In this document: positions 26,340 through 34,807 of the stretch, one piece after another
How the letters are laid out: the number at the start of each line of letters is the position of its first letter
How positions within the stretch are numbered: position 1 is the first letter of the stretch
Assembly: GCA_023264015.1 (NCBI GenBank)
Contig: JALQTJ010000005.1
Span: 1 to 64,000 of the forward strand
Origin: Flavobacteriaceae bacterium
Lineage (GTDB): Bacteria; Bacteroidota; Bacteroidia; Flavobacteriales; Flavobacteriaceae
Reading direction: 5' to 3'
DNA: 64,000 bases
Notes under the pieces: generated by a model
What the model saw: only the letters and a program-made list of their open reading frames with translations
Database searches by the model: none
What the model was told of the DNA's origin: nothing
Translations under genes and position numbers: made by a program

Positions 26340-26897
26340 TTATTTGCTTATCGTAAGTTGATTTTCATTGATTGTAGTCGTGTAGCGGGCCAGGTTTCCT
26401 GAGGTTTGCCCTGAAGAGCAATTCGCTGTTCCTCCTTGAGAAGTCCCGTATGAATTTCCGTGATTCCCACAGGTGAATCTACTACTAGAAGCACTAAAAC
26501 TCCAAGAGCTACTTGTACCTGCATGCGGACAACAGTTATCAAAAGCTAAAATTTGGGTGGCAGAAGTACGCAGTAATAGTACACCTGCATCTGTAAAATT
26601 CATCCATCCGCCAACGTTTTTCAGATTGTCAAAGAAGGGGTTTTCAAGGTCTGCAGTAATGGTATCTCCATCGATGATATAGGCCGGAGCATCATTTGAA
26701 GAATCATTAGAAGAGTCGTCAGAAGAGTCGTTTACATCGTCGTTTGAATCCGTAACTCCCGCGGTCTCGATCTCTGAGACACTCTCAGAGGAGCAAGCCT
26801 CTAAAAAGGATACGCCGAATAATGCAAAGGCTACCGTTGGACATACTTTGGTCAAAAATTCTCTACGCTTGTTTTGCTGATCTTCAGTAAGTTTCAT
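26340..26897 (-). CDS. Rieske [2Fe-2S] lipoprotein
   Basis: A 185-residue protein. A basic N-terminus with RRE, a hydrophobic stretch and a lipobox ending at Cys35 (FLEAC) suggest an exported lipoprotein, possibly by Tat since the cluster is inserted before export. A linker of about 22 residues rich in Ser, Asp and Asn follows (49-70). The Rieske motifs are C-P-H (Cys123, His125) and C-G-N-H (Cys143, His146). It would carry electrons outside the cytoplasmic membrane. It is not in a bc1/b6f context: the next genes encode a small His-rich membrane protein and a YceI-like protein. A near-consensus -7 box TATCTTTA (minus strand, 26917-26924) lies 19 bases upstream. Confidence 0.85.
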   Translation of the reverse strand: MKLTEDQQNKRREFLTKVCPTVAFALFGVSFLEACSSESVSEIETAGVTDSNDDVNDSSDDSSNDSSNDAPAYIIDGDTITADLENPFFDNLKNVGGWMNFTDAGVLLLRTSATQILAFDNCCPHAGTSSSWSFSASSSRFTCGNHGNSYGTSQGGTANCSSGQTSGNLARYTTTINENQLTISK

Positions 26898-26955
26898 TTC
26901 TTTTTCCTTTTTTGTTTAAAGATACGAGAGGATCTCTAAACAAACCAATAAAACC

Positions 26956-28452
26956 TTACCAGATTCGAGCAACTTGGTTGAATTCTTTGAGCTGCACGCG
27001 TCCTTGTTCTGACGTGACCTTTAGCTGAGTGAAGGGCACCTCTGAAAAATACAAAGCTGTCCCCACGGCCACTCCATCGTCTACAAAAACCTCAATAGAA
27101 GAGCGATCGATCCACAGGTCTAACAGCGTTTGGTCACTAGACGGATCGAATTCAACCACAATGGGATGATTAAATGTTTCATTAAAGTCTGTCTTGCCCG
27201 CATTAGAACGGTCGATAAGAATCCGCCCTAAATCGCGGTCGACCTTAATCGATAGGGCCGCTGAGCGCTCATTTTCGAATACAAACGCAGAGCTCTGAGC
27301 TGATACAGCAAGTTTAAGATGGGCTTGATCCGATACAAGCTCAAGTGTACCCGAGGCTTCAAAAACCTCTGCATCAAAAGAATGAGGCGATTTTAATTTT
27401 TTCATCGCTTCAATCGGACTACTTTTCAAATAGAGCTGGTCTTCGCGCGATTCAAGGCTTAAAGATCTGGGTAATGTAGAAGCGCTTCTCCAAGGCGAAG
27501 TCGGGACCTCTTGTGCGTACTGCCAATTACTCATCCAACCCATAAAAAGTCGGCTGTCGTCTGGAGCGTTATTGTAAGTGACTCCGGCATAATTATCTGG
27601 CCCATAGTCTACCCAACGAATGTCTGTTTGGTCGCTCGTGAAGCTATTCCCGTCAAAATCACCGATGAAGTATTGGGTAGCACTGCCTCCATTTGGGCCT
27701 CCGGGATTAATACTTATGAGTAACACCCAGTAGGTTTCTCCATTGACTTCTAAAGGAAAAAGATCTGGGCACTCCCAAACACCTCCATGAGCTCCAACCT
27801 CTTGGCCAAAGGTCGAACTGAGCTCCCAATCAATAAGGTTGTCTGAACGGTAGAGCTGCATGTGATCTCCAGCCACCAAAGCTAAGATCCACGAAGAGGA
27901 AGCTTCATGCCAAAACACCTTAGGATCTCTGAAGTCGGGTTCACCTGGATTGTCAATCACAGGATTTTCAGCATACTTGGTCCAGGTCTTCCCTTTATCT
28001 AAACTATAGGCTATTCCTTGGGTTTGGTTGGTTTCCTTCGGTCCGTCAGCATCAAAATAGGTGAATATGGCTACCATAGGAGGCCGATCTGCCGTTCCCA
28101 AACCCGAGGTATTTGAAGTATCCATCACAGCACTTCCTGAGAAAATAGTTCCATTCTCGTCAGGATACAGTGCAATTGGCTGGTGTTCCCAGAACACGAG
28201 ATCTTCGCTGGTAGCGTGCCCCCAATGCATGGGTCCCCAAACTTTGTCAAACGGATGGTATTGGTAAAAGAGATGGTACCGTTCGCCGTCATGAACCAAT
28301 CCATTGGGGTCATTCATCCACATCGAGTCGGGGCTAAAATGGTACTGAGGACGATAAGGTTCGTCATAGACCTGAGGGCGGTCGGCAGACTGCGAACACG
28401 CTGAAAGCAATGCGAAAACTCCTCCTAAAAGTGCGGTGTGAAAACTTCTCAT
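26956..28452 (-). CDS. glycoside hydrolase family 32 lipoprotein (fructan/sucrose hydrolase)
   Basis: A 498-residue protein with a lipobox (LLSAC, Cys19). The GH32 catalytic residues are clear: nucleophile Asp48 in WMNDPNG, transition-state stabiliser Asp176 in FRDPKVF, and acid/base Glu227 in WECPDL. The N-terminal five-bladed propeller is followed from about residue 345 by the beta-sandwich, with SSIEVFVDDG near the end. It hydrolyses beta-fructosides such as levan, inulin or sucrose outside the cytoplasm. No SusC/D pair or fructokinase is adjacent, so it is an isolated unit. It diverges from the TIGR04282 glycosyltransferase gene with 44 bases between starts. Confidence 0.92.
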   Translation of the reverse strand: MRSFHTALLGGVFALLSACSQSADRPQVYDEPYRPQYHFSPDSMWMNDPNGLVHDGERYHLFYQYHPFDKVWGPMHWGHATSEDLVFWEHQPIALYPDENGTIFSGSAVMDTSNTSGLGTADRPPMVAIFTYFDADGPKETNQTQGIAYSLDKGKTWTKYAENPVIDNPGEPDFRDPKVFWHEASSSWILALVAGDHMQLYRSDNLIDWELSSTFGQEVGAHGGVWECPDLFPLEVNGETYWVLLISINPGGPNGGSATQYFIGDFDGNSFTSDQTDIRWVDYGPDNYAGVTYNNAPDDSRLFMGWMSNWQYAQEVPTSPWRSASTLPRSLSLESREDQLYLKSSPIEAMKKLKSPHSFDAEVFEASGTLELVSDQAHLKLAVSAQSSAFVFENERSAALSIKVDRDLGRILIDRSNAGKTDFNETFNHPIVVEFDPSSDQTLLDLWIDRSSIEVFVDDGVAVGTALYFSEVPFTQLKVTSEQGRVQLKEFNQVARIW

Positions 28453-28483
28453 GTCGGAATTTAATAAGAATCTCGATACGGCT

Positions 28484-28491
28484 TACTTTTG
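28484..28491 (+). promoter_or_regulatory. -7 promoter box of the glycosyltransferase/redox operon
   Basis: TACTTTTG fits TAnnTTTG exactly and ends five bases before the ATG at 28497. If transcription begins the usual few bases after the box, the mRNA would have almost no leader. A GAGGGG purine run also lies directly before the ATG, so a short leader with ribosome site cannot be excluded. Confidence 0.5.
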
Positions 28492-28496
28492 AGGGG

Positions 28497-29111
28497 ATGA
28501 ATCTACCCCTTCAGCATAAGGCACTCGCTATCTTTTTAAAGAACAACGTTTCAGGACAGGTAAAAACGCGCCTAGCAAAAGAGGTGGGTCATGAAAGCGC
28601 CATGGAAGTCTACGCTCGCCTTTGCGCGCATACGCTGCATGTTGCGGCAAAGGCTAATGCCTCTGTTTTTGGATTCTACACGAGCGAAAAAGAAACGCAT
28701 CCGGTCTTTGACGAAGTACACCTTCAGCAAGGGTCTGGTTTGGGGGAGCGTATGAAAAACGCTTTTGAATTTCTATTGAATCGCTATGAACAGGTGGTAC
28801 TCATCGGCAGTGACCTGCCAGATCTCAGCGCCCAACTGCTTCACAAGGCCTTTGAGCTCCTAGAAGAAAACGACCTAGTACTCGGACCAGCCCTAGATGG
28901 CGGCTATTACCTCATCGCCCTTCGTGCCCCTCAGCCTCAACTTTTTGAGGATATTACCTATTCGAACGCTCAGGTTTTAGAGCGGACGCTAGCCATTGCG
29001 AAAGCATCCCGTTTGTCGGTTGGACTCCTCGAACCTTTGCGTGATCTTGATACCTTCGAAGACCTCAAACACTTTGGTTATTTGATCAATTCAGATCAAA
29101 GCACTCCATAG
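28497..29111 (+). CDS. TIGR04282-type glycosyltransferase (DUF2064)
   Basis: I use ATG 28497, which gives 204 residues and begins at the conserved LAIFLKNNVSGQVKTRLA; an upstream start would run across the promoter box. Family features are the DxD-like IGSDLPDLSAQLL and LVLGPALDGGYYLIAL, typical of the TIGR04282/DUF2064 family, which NCBI names after arsenosugar biosynthesis loci. These are soluble GT-A fold proteins. It heads a seven-gene operon and is followed after 22 bases by a purine nucleoside phosphorylase, a combination consistent with nucleoside-derived sugars. Neither ArsM nor ArsS, the known arsenosugar enzymes, is in the window, so that pathway is only a possibility. Confidence 0.82.
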   Translation: MNLPLQHKALAIFLKNNVSGQVKTRLAKEVGHESAMEVYARLCAHTLHVAAKANASVFGFYTSEKETHPVFDEVHLQQGSGLGERMKNAFEFLLNRYEQVVLIGSDLPDLSAQLLHKAFELLEENDLVLGPALDGGYYLIALRAPQPQLFEDITYSNAQVLERTLAIAKASRLSVGLLEPLRDLDTFEDLKHFGYLINSDQSTP

Positions 29112-29133
29112 AAATGGCGTAATTTAGTGGAGT

Positions 29134-29952
29134 ATGTTGAAGAATGAATTGTTAGCCGAAACACTTGAACACCTTCGAGCTAAAGGCTTTGAAACTCCAG
29201 AAATCGGAATTGTATTAGGCACGGGATTAGGCCAACTGGTCGACCAGCTTGAAATCATAGCCGTTGCGCACTACCATCATATTCCACACTTTCCTGTATC
29301 TACCGTTGAGTACCATAGCGGAAAGCTACTTTACGGTATCCTAGGCGACAAAAAAGTGGTGGTTATGCAAGGTAGATTTCACCTCTATGAAGGATACGAC
29401 TTCGTATCTCTCACCTATCCCATCCGTGTGATGCACGCCCTTGGAATCAAGAAATTGCTCATCTCAAACGCTGCAGGCGCTATCAATACAGGGTTCAAAA
29501 AAGGTGATTTGATGCTCATTAATGATCACATCAATTTGCAAGGCGGATCACCTCTAGCCTTCTCGAATGTTTCAGAATTTGGGCCTCGATTTGTCGATAT
29601 GATCTGTCCTTACGACCGCGTTTTATCTTCTCTTGCTATCAAAATCGCAGAAGAGCACGAGATCACTTTGAGAAATGGGGTTTACGCGGCCGTTGTAGGC
29701 CCTCAGCTTGAAACCAGAGCTGAATACCGTATGCTCAAAATTATTGGAGCAGATGCGGTGGGCATGAGCACTGTCCCTGAGGTGATCGTTGCCAATCATC
29801 TCGAATTACCGGTTATTGCCATTTCTGTCCTCACAGACGAATGCGATCCAGACCATCTAGAACCCATCAATGTAGAAGAAATACTTGCCATAGCTAAGGG
29901 AGCCGAACCCCAACTCATCACCTTGTTTAAAGAATTGATCATCCGTTCGTGA
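29134..29952 (+). CDS. punA: purine nucleoside phosphorylase (trimeric type)
   Basis: A 272-residue family I (trimeric) phosphorylase. GIVLGTGLGQL is the phosphate loop, RFHLYEGYD and LLISNAAGAIN are conserved, and GPQLETRAEYR holds the base-contact Glu193. The residue matching human Asn243 (LITNKV) is Asp235 here (VLTDEC); in human PNP that change is known to favour adenosine. The enzyme splits purine nucleosides with phosphate to base and ribose 1-phosphate. Its stop overlaps the GTG start of the flavoprotein gene, tying a nucleoside-cleaving step to the redox and glycosyltransferase genes of this operon. A housekeeping salvage role is the simple alternative. Confidence 0.9.
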   Translation: MLKNELLAETLEHLRAKGFETPEIGIVLGTGLGQLVDQLEIIAVAHYHHIPHFPVSTVEYHSGKLLYGILGDKKVVVMQGRFHLYEGYDFVSLTYPIRVMHALGIKKLLISNAAGAINTGFKKGDLMLINDHINLQGGSPLAFSNVSEFGPRFVDMICPYDRVLSSLAIKIAEEHEITLRNGVYAAVVGPQLETRAEYRMLKIIGADAVGMSTVPEVIVANHLELPVIAISVLTDECDPDHLEPINVEEILAIAKGAEPQLITLFKELIIRS

Positions 29953-31253
29953 AAGAAGTCTATATCATCGGAAACGGGGTTGCAGGAAGCACGCTTGCGC
30001 TAAATCTTAGCAGCAGCGATAACTATCGGGTACACCTGATTTCTGACGAATCTGACTTTTTCTACTCTCGAACGGCTCTCATGTATCTCTATATGGGGCA
30101 TCTGACACCAGAGCAAACGGAGCCCTATGAACGCAGCCTTTGGGAAAACAGCAAAATACATCGCATTCGCGGTCAGGTTATTGCCCTTAAGCGTGAAGAG
30201 AAGACCTTATCCTATACCGATCAAGATGGAAAGGCGCATAATGCCTCTTACGATATTCTCGTGATAGCGACCGGCTCTCTTCCACGGTTTTTAGACTGGC
30301 CAAATCGCTCGCTCAAGGGTATTTCAGGACTGTATCACCTCAGCGATTTAAAACATATCGAATCTTATACCAATACCTCTAACTGTAAAGAGGCTGTAAT
30401 TGTAGGCGGAGGTTTGATTGGAGTAGAATTAGCCGAAATGGTACACAGTAGAGGAATAGACACCACGCTTGTCATAAGAGAACCGTACTTCTGGTCTTCT
30501 GTGCTTCCCGATAGCGATGCGCAGCTGGTTCAGCGGCACATCGAATCTCATGGGGTTCACCTGCGCACAGAGACTGAAATTTCAGCTTTTTTAAGTGATG
30601 ACGGAACAAAACTGAGCGGTGTCCAATTACAGTCTGGAGAACAGCTAAAAGCACAATTCGCTGGGGTGTGCATCGGTGTCACTCCTAATACTGGATTTCT
30701 CGCAGAAAGCGGACTTACCCTTAATGAAGGAATAGTAGTGAATGAATATCTGCAAACTAATGACCCCTCAATCTATGCGATTGGAGACTGTGCCGAACTC
30801 TCTCAGCACCAAAGCGATCGCAGGGCTATAGAAGCCGTTTGGTATGTAGCTAGAGAGATGGCTGAAACCCTTTCAAAACACCTCCTTGAAGGCAATACCG
30901 CCTATAAGCAAAGCCATTGGTTCAACTCGGCCAAATTCTTTGACTTAGAATACCAAACCTACGGTCAGGTTAGCAGCAGTGCGAAGCGTAAAAACTCAGA
31001 ACTACAATTTCATTGGCACACCCAAAAACAACACAAGGGCATCACCCTGTCGTACAGTGCGCACGATCGAAAATTCTTAGGGGTAAATACCTTTGGTATC
31101 AGGCTCAAACAAGAGGTTTTTGAGCAGTGGCTCAATGCATCTGAGAGCATTGACACGGTAGTTGCACAGCTCGACCTCGCACATTTTGATCCCGAATTCA
31201 GTAAAACCTATTACAACGATTTTCGCTATGCTTTCGTATCAAACCACAGCTAG
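29949..31253 (+). CDS. NAD(P)/FAD-dependent oxidoreductase
   Basis: A 434-residue pyridine nucleotide-disulphide-type flavoprotein starting at GTG 29949, overlapping the PNP stop (GTGA). FAD-binding VYIIGNGVAGSTLALNL is at residues 4-20, the NAD(P) fold at EAVIVGGGLIGVELAEM, and the second FAD contact at IYAIGDCAEL. No redox-active CxxxxC pair is seen, so it is of the nitrite or ferredoxin reductase type rather than a disulphide reductase. A C-terminal domain of about 130 residues is unlike known ones to me. The next gene overlaps it and encodes a membrane polyferredoxin, so it may feed electrons from NAD(P)H to that protein. Confidence 0.85.
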   Translation: MKEVYIIGNGVAGSTLALNLSSSDNYRVHLISDESDFFYSRTALMYLYMGHLTPEQTEPYERSLWENSKIHRIRGQVIALKREEKTLSYTDQDGKAHNASYDILVIATGSLPRFLDWPNRSLKGISGLYHLSDLKHIESYTNTSNCKEAVIVGGGLIGVELAEMVHSRGIDTTLVIREPYFWSSVLPDSDAQLVQRHIESHGVHLRTETEISAFLSDDGTKLSGVQLQSGEQLKAQFAGVCIGVTPNTGFLAESGLTLNEGIVVNEYLQTNDPSIYAIGDCAELSQHQSDRRAIEAVWYVAREMAETLSKHLLEGNTAYKQSHWFNSAKFFDLEYQTYGQVSSSAKRKNSELQFHWHTQKQHKGITLSYSAHDRKFLGVNTFGIRLKQEVFEQWLNASESIDTVVAQLDLAHFDPEFSKTYYNDFRYAFVSNHS

Positions 31254-32697
31254 TCAAAAAGGCTTCATGTACACAGGCTTGTTCGGGATAGCCGTGCTTA
31301 TCTCGGCAGGCATTTCGAATACCTTAGGAACCTCTCCTCAAGTTTTGGCAGCGATAGCACTAGGCCTGGTGAGCGTAGGAGTTCTAGGATACACCTACAG
31401 CAGTTATGCGTCATTCGGACCTGGAATCAAAAACAATGGCGTAGTCTTCAGATCACTGACACAGCGGGGTGTATGGGCCTATGCCAGTGCCGTGGGCCTT
31501 ACTGCTTTTTACGTGTTATTGTATTTTTTTGAGCGTCAGCTTGAGGGTATTATCAGTGGATTTGATCCGCTGAGCGTTGCACTCTCTGGGAAGCCTGCAA
31601 GTCAGTGGTTCGTTTATGGGGTGTTGTATACCCTCGCGATCTTACTTTTTGGGATCAAGTTTATCGCTAAATACCGGCACAGTAGGTACCAAGTCATTCG
31701 CACGATCAGCGTGATGTTTTTTCAGTTGATTTTCGCCTTTCTGCTTCCAGAACTGATGGCCCGTTTAAATGGCGATTTGCCTTATTACGACTTGAAAAAC
31801 ATGTGGCCTCTAAATTATTACCTGTTCGACCAATACGCGGTAGACGGATTCATTAGCGCCAAATCTCTCGGAATCGGTTTGCTCATTTTCGGGATCGTTT
31901 CTATACTGGTTATTAGTCCTATTTTAACCTATAAGTTCGGAAAACGTTGGTATTGCTCTTGGGTCTGCGGATGCGGAGGATTGGCCGAAACAGCCGGCGA
32001 CGCCTTTCGCCATTTGAGTGACAATAGTGTTCGAGCTTGGAGGTTAGAACGCTGGATGATCCACAGTATTTTGGTTTTAATCACCTTGAGTACAGTTGGG
32101 GTGGTGCACAGCTATTTAAGAGAAGGCGCAGGTAAGTACTGGCTTTCAGCAGATCTCTTTTTAGGGTTCTTCAGTTTGCTCGTTCTGTTGTTGGTGACCC
32201 TCCTCTATTTTAAAAGAAGAGAATGGCTCGCCAAAGACGCTAAGCGGAGTATCTTAATTGTAGGCGCATTTATCGTCGGATTGTCGGGTATTCATTTTCT
32301 GAGTGACAATTACCATGTTTTCCTCATTCCTACCTACACGCTGAGATCTGCATACGGATTTTTCATTGGAAGCATCTTCTCAGGAGTCATAGGAACAGGA
32401 TTTTATCCGCTTCTCGGAAACAGGGTCTGGTGCCGTTTCGGATGTCCTATGGCTGCCATACTTGGTATACAGCAAAAGCTCTTCTCAAAATTTCAGATCA
32501 GCACCAATTCAGGTCAATGTATTTCTTGCGGCAATTGCTCGGCCTATTGCGAGATGGGTATTGATGTGCGTTCTTATGCCCAAAAGCAACAACCTATTAA
32601 GCGCGCTTCGTGCGTCGGCTGTGGGATATGCTCTGAAGTATGCCCTAGAGGTGTCTTACGTCTTGAAAATACCGCTAATCCCAATCAACTGTTATGA
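31228..32697 (+). CDS. membrane-bound 4Fe-4S polyferredoxin (NapH/NosR/CcoG-like)
   Basis: I choose ATG 31228 (489 residues), which overlaps the flavoprotein gene by 26 bases; ATG 31267 is an alternative that removes the overlap. About eight membrane helices are visible. Cys motifs of the NapH/NosR type are WYCSWVCGCGG and WCRFGCPMAAI next to helices, then two ferredoxin motifs CxxCxxCxxxC (CISCGNCSAYC and CVGCGICSEVC) near the C-terminus for two [4Fe-4S] clusters. Such proteins carry electrons between cytoplasmic donors, the membrane and periplasmic acceptors. The electron donor is likely the upstream flavoprotein. The acceptor is unknown; no nitrate, nitrous oxide or cbb3 oxidase genes are nearby. 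Confidence 0.84.
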   Translation: MLSYQTTASQKGFMYTGLFGIAVLISAGISNTLGTSPQVLAAIALGLVSVGVLGYTYSSYASFGPGIKNNGVVFRSLTQRGVWAYASAVGLTAFYVLLYFFERQLEGIISGFDPLSVALSGKPASQWFVYGVLYTLAILLFGIKFIAKYRHSRYQVIRTISVMFFQLIFAFLLPELMARLNGDLPYYDLKNMWPLNYYLFDQYAVDGFISAKSLGIGLLIFGIVSILVISPILTYKFGKRWYCSWVCGCGGLAETAGDAFRHLSDNSVRAWRLERWMIHSILVLITLSTVGVVHSYLREGAGKYWLSADLFLGFFSLLVLLLVTLLYFKRREWLAKDAKRSILIVGAFIVGLSGIHFLSDNYHVFLIPTYTLRSAYGFFIGSIFSGVIGTGFYPLLGNRVWCRFGCPMAAILGIQQKLFSKFQISTNSGQCISCGNCSAYCEMGIDVRSYAQKQQPIKRASCVGCGICSEVCPRGVLRLENTANPNQLL

Positions 32698-33380
32698 TTT
32701 GGGTCATCATACCCGCATTCAATGAAGAAAAGAGCATTGGGCTTGTTCTGTCTGACTTACCTCAAGAAGTAGATGAGGTCATTGTAATTGATAACGGCTC
32801 TACAGACGAGACTGCCGCTGAGGCCGAAAAAGGTGGAGCTACCGTTCTCTACGAACCCCGCAAAGGATACGGATTTGCCTGTTTGGCGGGCATAGAACAC
32901 CTAAAACCAAAAGCAAATCAAGGAGACATAGTCGTTTTTTTAGACGGTGATTATTCAGACTATCCTGAAGAACTGACCGCACTTATCTCTCCCATTCAAC
33001 AACAGAAAGCACTTTTTGTTTTAGGCACGCGTGTCACCCCTCAGCTTGAAAAAGGAGCCCTTACCCCGCAACAGCGTTTTGGCAACGCGCTCGCCACTAA
33101 GCTTATGAAATGGATTTACAGGTCTACTTTTACCGACCTTGGGCCCTTCAGAGCCATAGAGTGGAAAACCCTTATGCAACTCAACATGAACGATAAGACC
33201 TACGGATGGACGGTCGAAATGCAGCTTAAGGTCTTGAAGAAGGCCATCCCCTATCTTGAAGTTCCGGTTCGTTACCGCCCTAGAATTGGAGTTTCGAAGG
33301 TTTCAGGAACGGTAAAAGGAACCCTTATGGCGGGTTATAAAATCTTAAGTTGGATCTTCATCTTTAGTCTCAAGCGATGA
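32694..33380 (+). CDS. glycosyltransferase family 2 (polyprenyl-phosphate sugar synthase-like)
   Basis: A 228-residue GT2 protein: IPAFNEEKSIGLVL, the nucleotide pocket VIVIDNGSTDETA, the metal motif FLDGDYSDYPEEL and the late YGWTVEMQLKVLKK. It lacks long transmembrane domains apart from a hydrophobic C-terminal part, like dolichyl-phosphate mannose or glucose synthases. Such enzymes load a sugar on to polyprenyl phosphate for later transfer outside the membrane by GT-C enzymes; a GT-C-like protein is encoded two genes downstream. Its start and stop overlap both neighbours by four bases (ATGA), so the operon is tightly coupled. Confidence 0.86.
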   Translation: MIWVIIPAFNEEKSIGLVLSDLPQEVDEVIVIDNGSTDETAAEAEKGGATVLYEPRKGYGFACLAGIEHLKPKANQGDIVVFLDGDYSDYPEELTALISPIQQQKALFVLGTRVTPQLEKGALTPQQRFGNALATKLMKWIYRSTFTDLGPFRAIEWKTLMQLNMNDKTYGWTVEMQLKVLKKAIPYLEVPVRYRPRIGVSKVSGTVKGTLMAGYKILSWIFIFSLKR

Positions 33381-34807
33381 TGGGTTGGGTGAGTATACTT
33401 TTATTCGGCCTCTGTGTCTTTCTGCTCCTTGCCTATGCAGTATACCAATGCGCCCTTAGTTTGCGCTATTCTAGCCGAGAAAAAAGAATACTGCTAGATT
33501 CAGGACCGAAAGATTCAACCGATTTCAAAGTTGAAAATGCGAGCGTCACTTTTCAGATCGCATTATACAACGAAGGTCACGCTGTCGATGGCTTATTTCA
33601 ATCTGTTATTGCCCTAGACTATCCCAAAGATTTACTCGAAATCCAGGTCTTAGACGACTCAACCGACGGCTCTGACGAAATCAACGCGCAATGGGTAAAA
33701 CAACTTCAAGCTTCTGGCTTTAAGGCATATCATCTCAAGCGTTCTCATAGAGAGGGATACAAGGCGGGGGCCCTAAATGCTGGACTTCAGCAGGCGAAAG
33801 GTAGCTATATCGCCTTTTTCGATGCAGACTTCAGCTTTTCGCCAGACTGGTTACACCGCGGTCTAAACGGATTTACCTCAGATCAGGTGGCCGCCGTTCA
33901 AACCCGATGGGACTATGTGAATAGTGCAAAAAATTGGATTACAAAGATTCAGCCTCTCGCACTCAACCATCACTTCATCAACGAACACTTAGGCCGAGAA
34001 AAGATAGGAGCATTCACCACCTTTAACGGAACCGCAGCACTATGGAAGAAAAGCGCTATCGAAACCGTTCAAGGATTCAATACCGAAACCCTCACCGAAG
34101 ATTTAAACCTCGCCTACAGGGCGCAACTCGCAGGATATCAAATCAAGTACCACCCCAACATCACAGCCGACTGCGAACTCCCTGAAAGCCTAACCGCCTA
34201 TTTTTCGCAACAATTCAGATGGAACAAAGGTGCTGCCGAAAACTTTCAACTGCTAAAATCCTCACTAAGGCGTCTACGCGGCAGAAAAAGATTTCACGCC
34301 CTGATGCACCTGCTTGGATCAAGTTTTTACGCGGTCACCTTCACCCTTTTTCTCATTGGGCTTGTGCTTCCATTTATGAGACTCAGCGCACAACAAATTC
34401 ATGTGGTATCAATACTCTCTCCACTGCTCTTAGTCGCCTCTATATCTCTTGGTATTGCACTGTATCGCGCTGACCGAGATCTCAAGCACTCCTCTTCGAG
34501 TTTAGATTGGGTCATCAATTTTTTAGGTTATCTCATCGTTTCGGCGGGGATGAGCTACCTGAACACAAAGGCTGTACTTGAAGGGCACTTGAGAAAACCC
34601 TCTGTGTTTATTCGAACTCCCAAAGCGAAACAGCTGAAATGGAGGTCTTCAAAAGTATTCCCAACCGTCGAAATACTGATTACAGTGCTTAGTGGTTTAA
34701 GTGTGTTTATGGCCTTTGAAACCCGACAGTTCGCACTCGTAGGAATGCCTTTATTCACCACCCTCGCTTTTGCTGGGGTTAGTCTAGCTTCATTGAAAGG
34801 GAAATGA
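33377..34807 (+). CDS. processive-type membrane glycosyltransferase family 2
   Basis: A 476-residue protein with an N-terminal membrane helix, a GT2 domain and about four C-terminal helices. The motifs of the cellulose synthase/ceramide glucosyltransferase group are present: IQVLDDSTDGS, HREGYKAGALNAGL, FFDADF (DxD), LTEDLNLAYRAQL and QQFRW (QxxRW) followed by NKGAAEN. It should use an NDP-sugar in the cytoplasm and a lipid acceptor or growing chain. It overlaps both neighbours by four bases. Whether it makes a polymer or adds one sugar cannot be decided. Confidence 0.86.
   Translation: MMGWVSILLFGLCVFLLLAYAVYQCALSLRYSSREKRILLDSGPKDSTDFKVENASVTFQIALYNEGHAVDGLFQSVIALDYPKDLLEIQVLDDSTDGSDEINAQWVKQLQASGFKAYHLKRSHREGYKAGALNAGLQQAKGSYIAFFDADFSFSPDWLHRGLNGFTSDQVAAVQTRWDYVNSAKNWITKIQPLALNHHFINEHLGREKIGAFTTFNGTAALWKKSAIETVQGFNTETLTEDLNLAYRAQLAGYQIKYHPNITADCELPESLTAYFSQQFRWNKGAAENFQLLKSSLRRLRGRKRFHALMHLLGSSFYAVTFTLFLIGLVLPFMRLSAQQIHVVSILSPLLLVASISLGIALYRADRDLKHSSSSLDWVINFLGYLIVSAGMSYLNTKAVLEGHLRKPSVFIRTPKAKQLKWRSSKVFPTVEILITVLSGLSVFMAFETRQFALVGMPLFTTLAFAGVSLASLKGK

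Noticed and set aside
28410-28496. Upstream start for the TIGR04282 gene
   Set aside because: It would run through the GH32 start and the exact -7 box; family alignment begins at the later ATG.
28497-29952. Naming the operon as arsenosugar biosynthesis
   Set aside because: Only the TIGR04282 family name points there; the defining ArsM methyltransferase and ArsS radical SAM enzyme are absent from the window.
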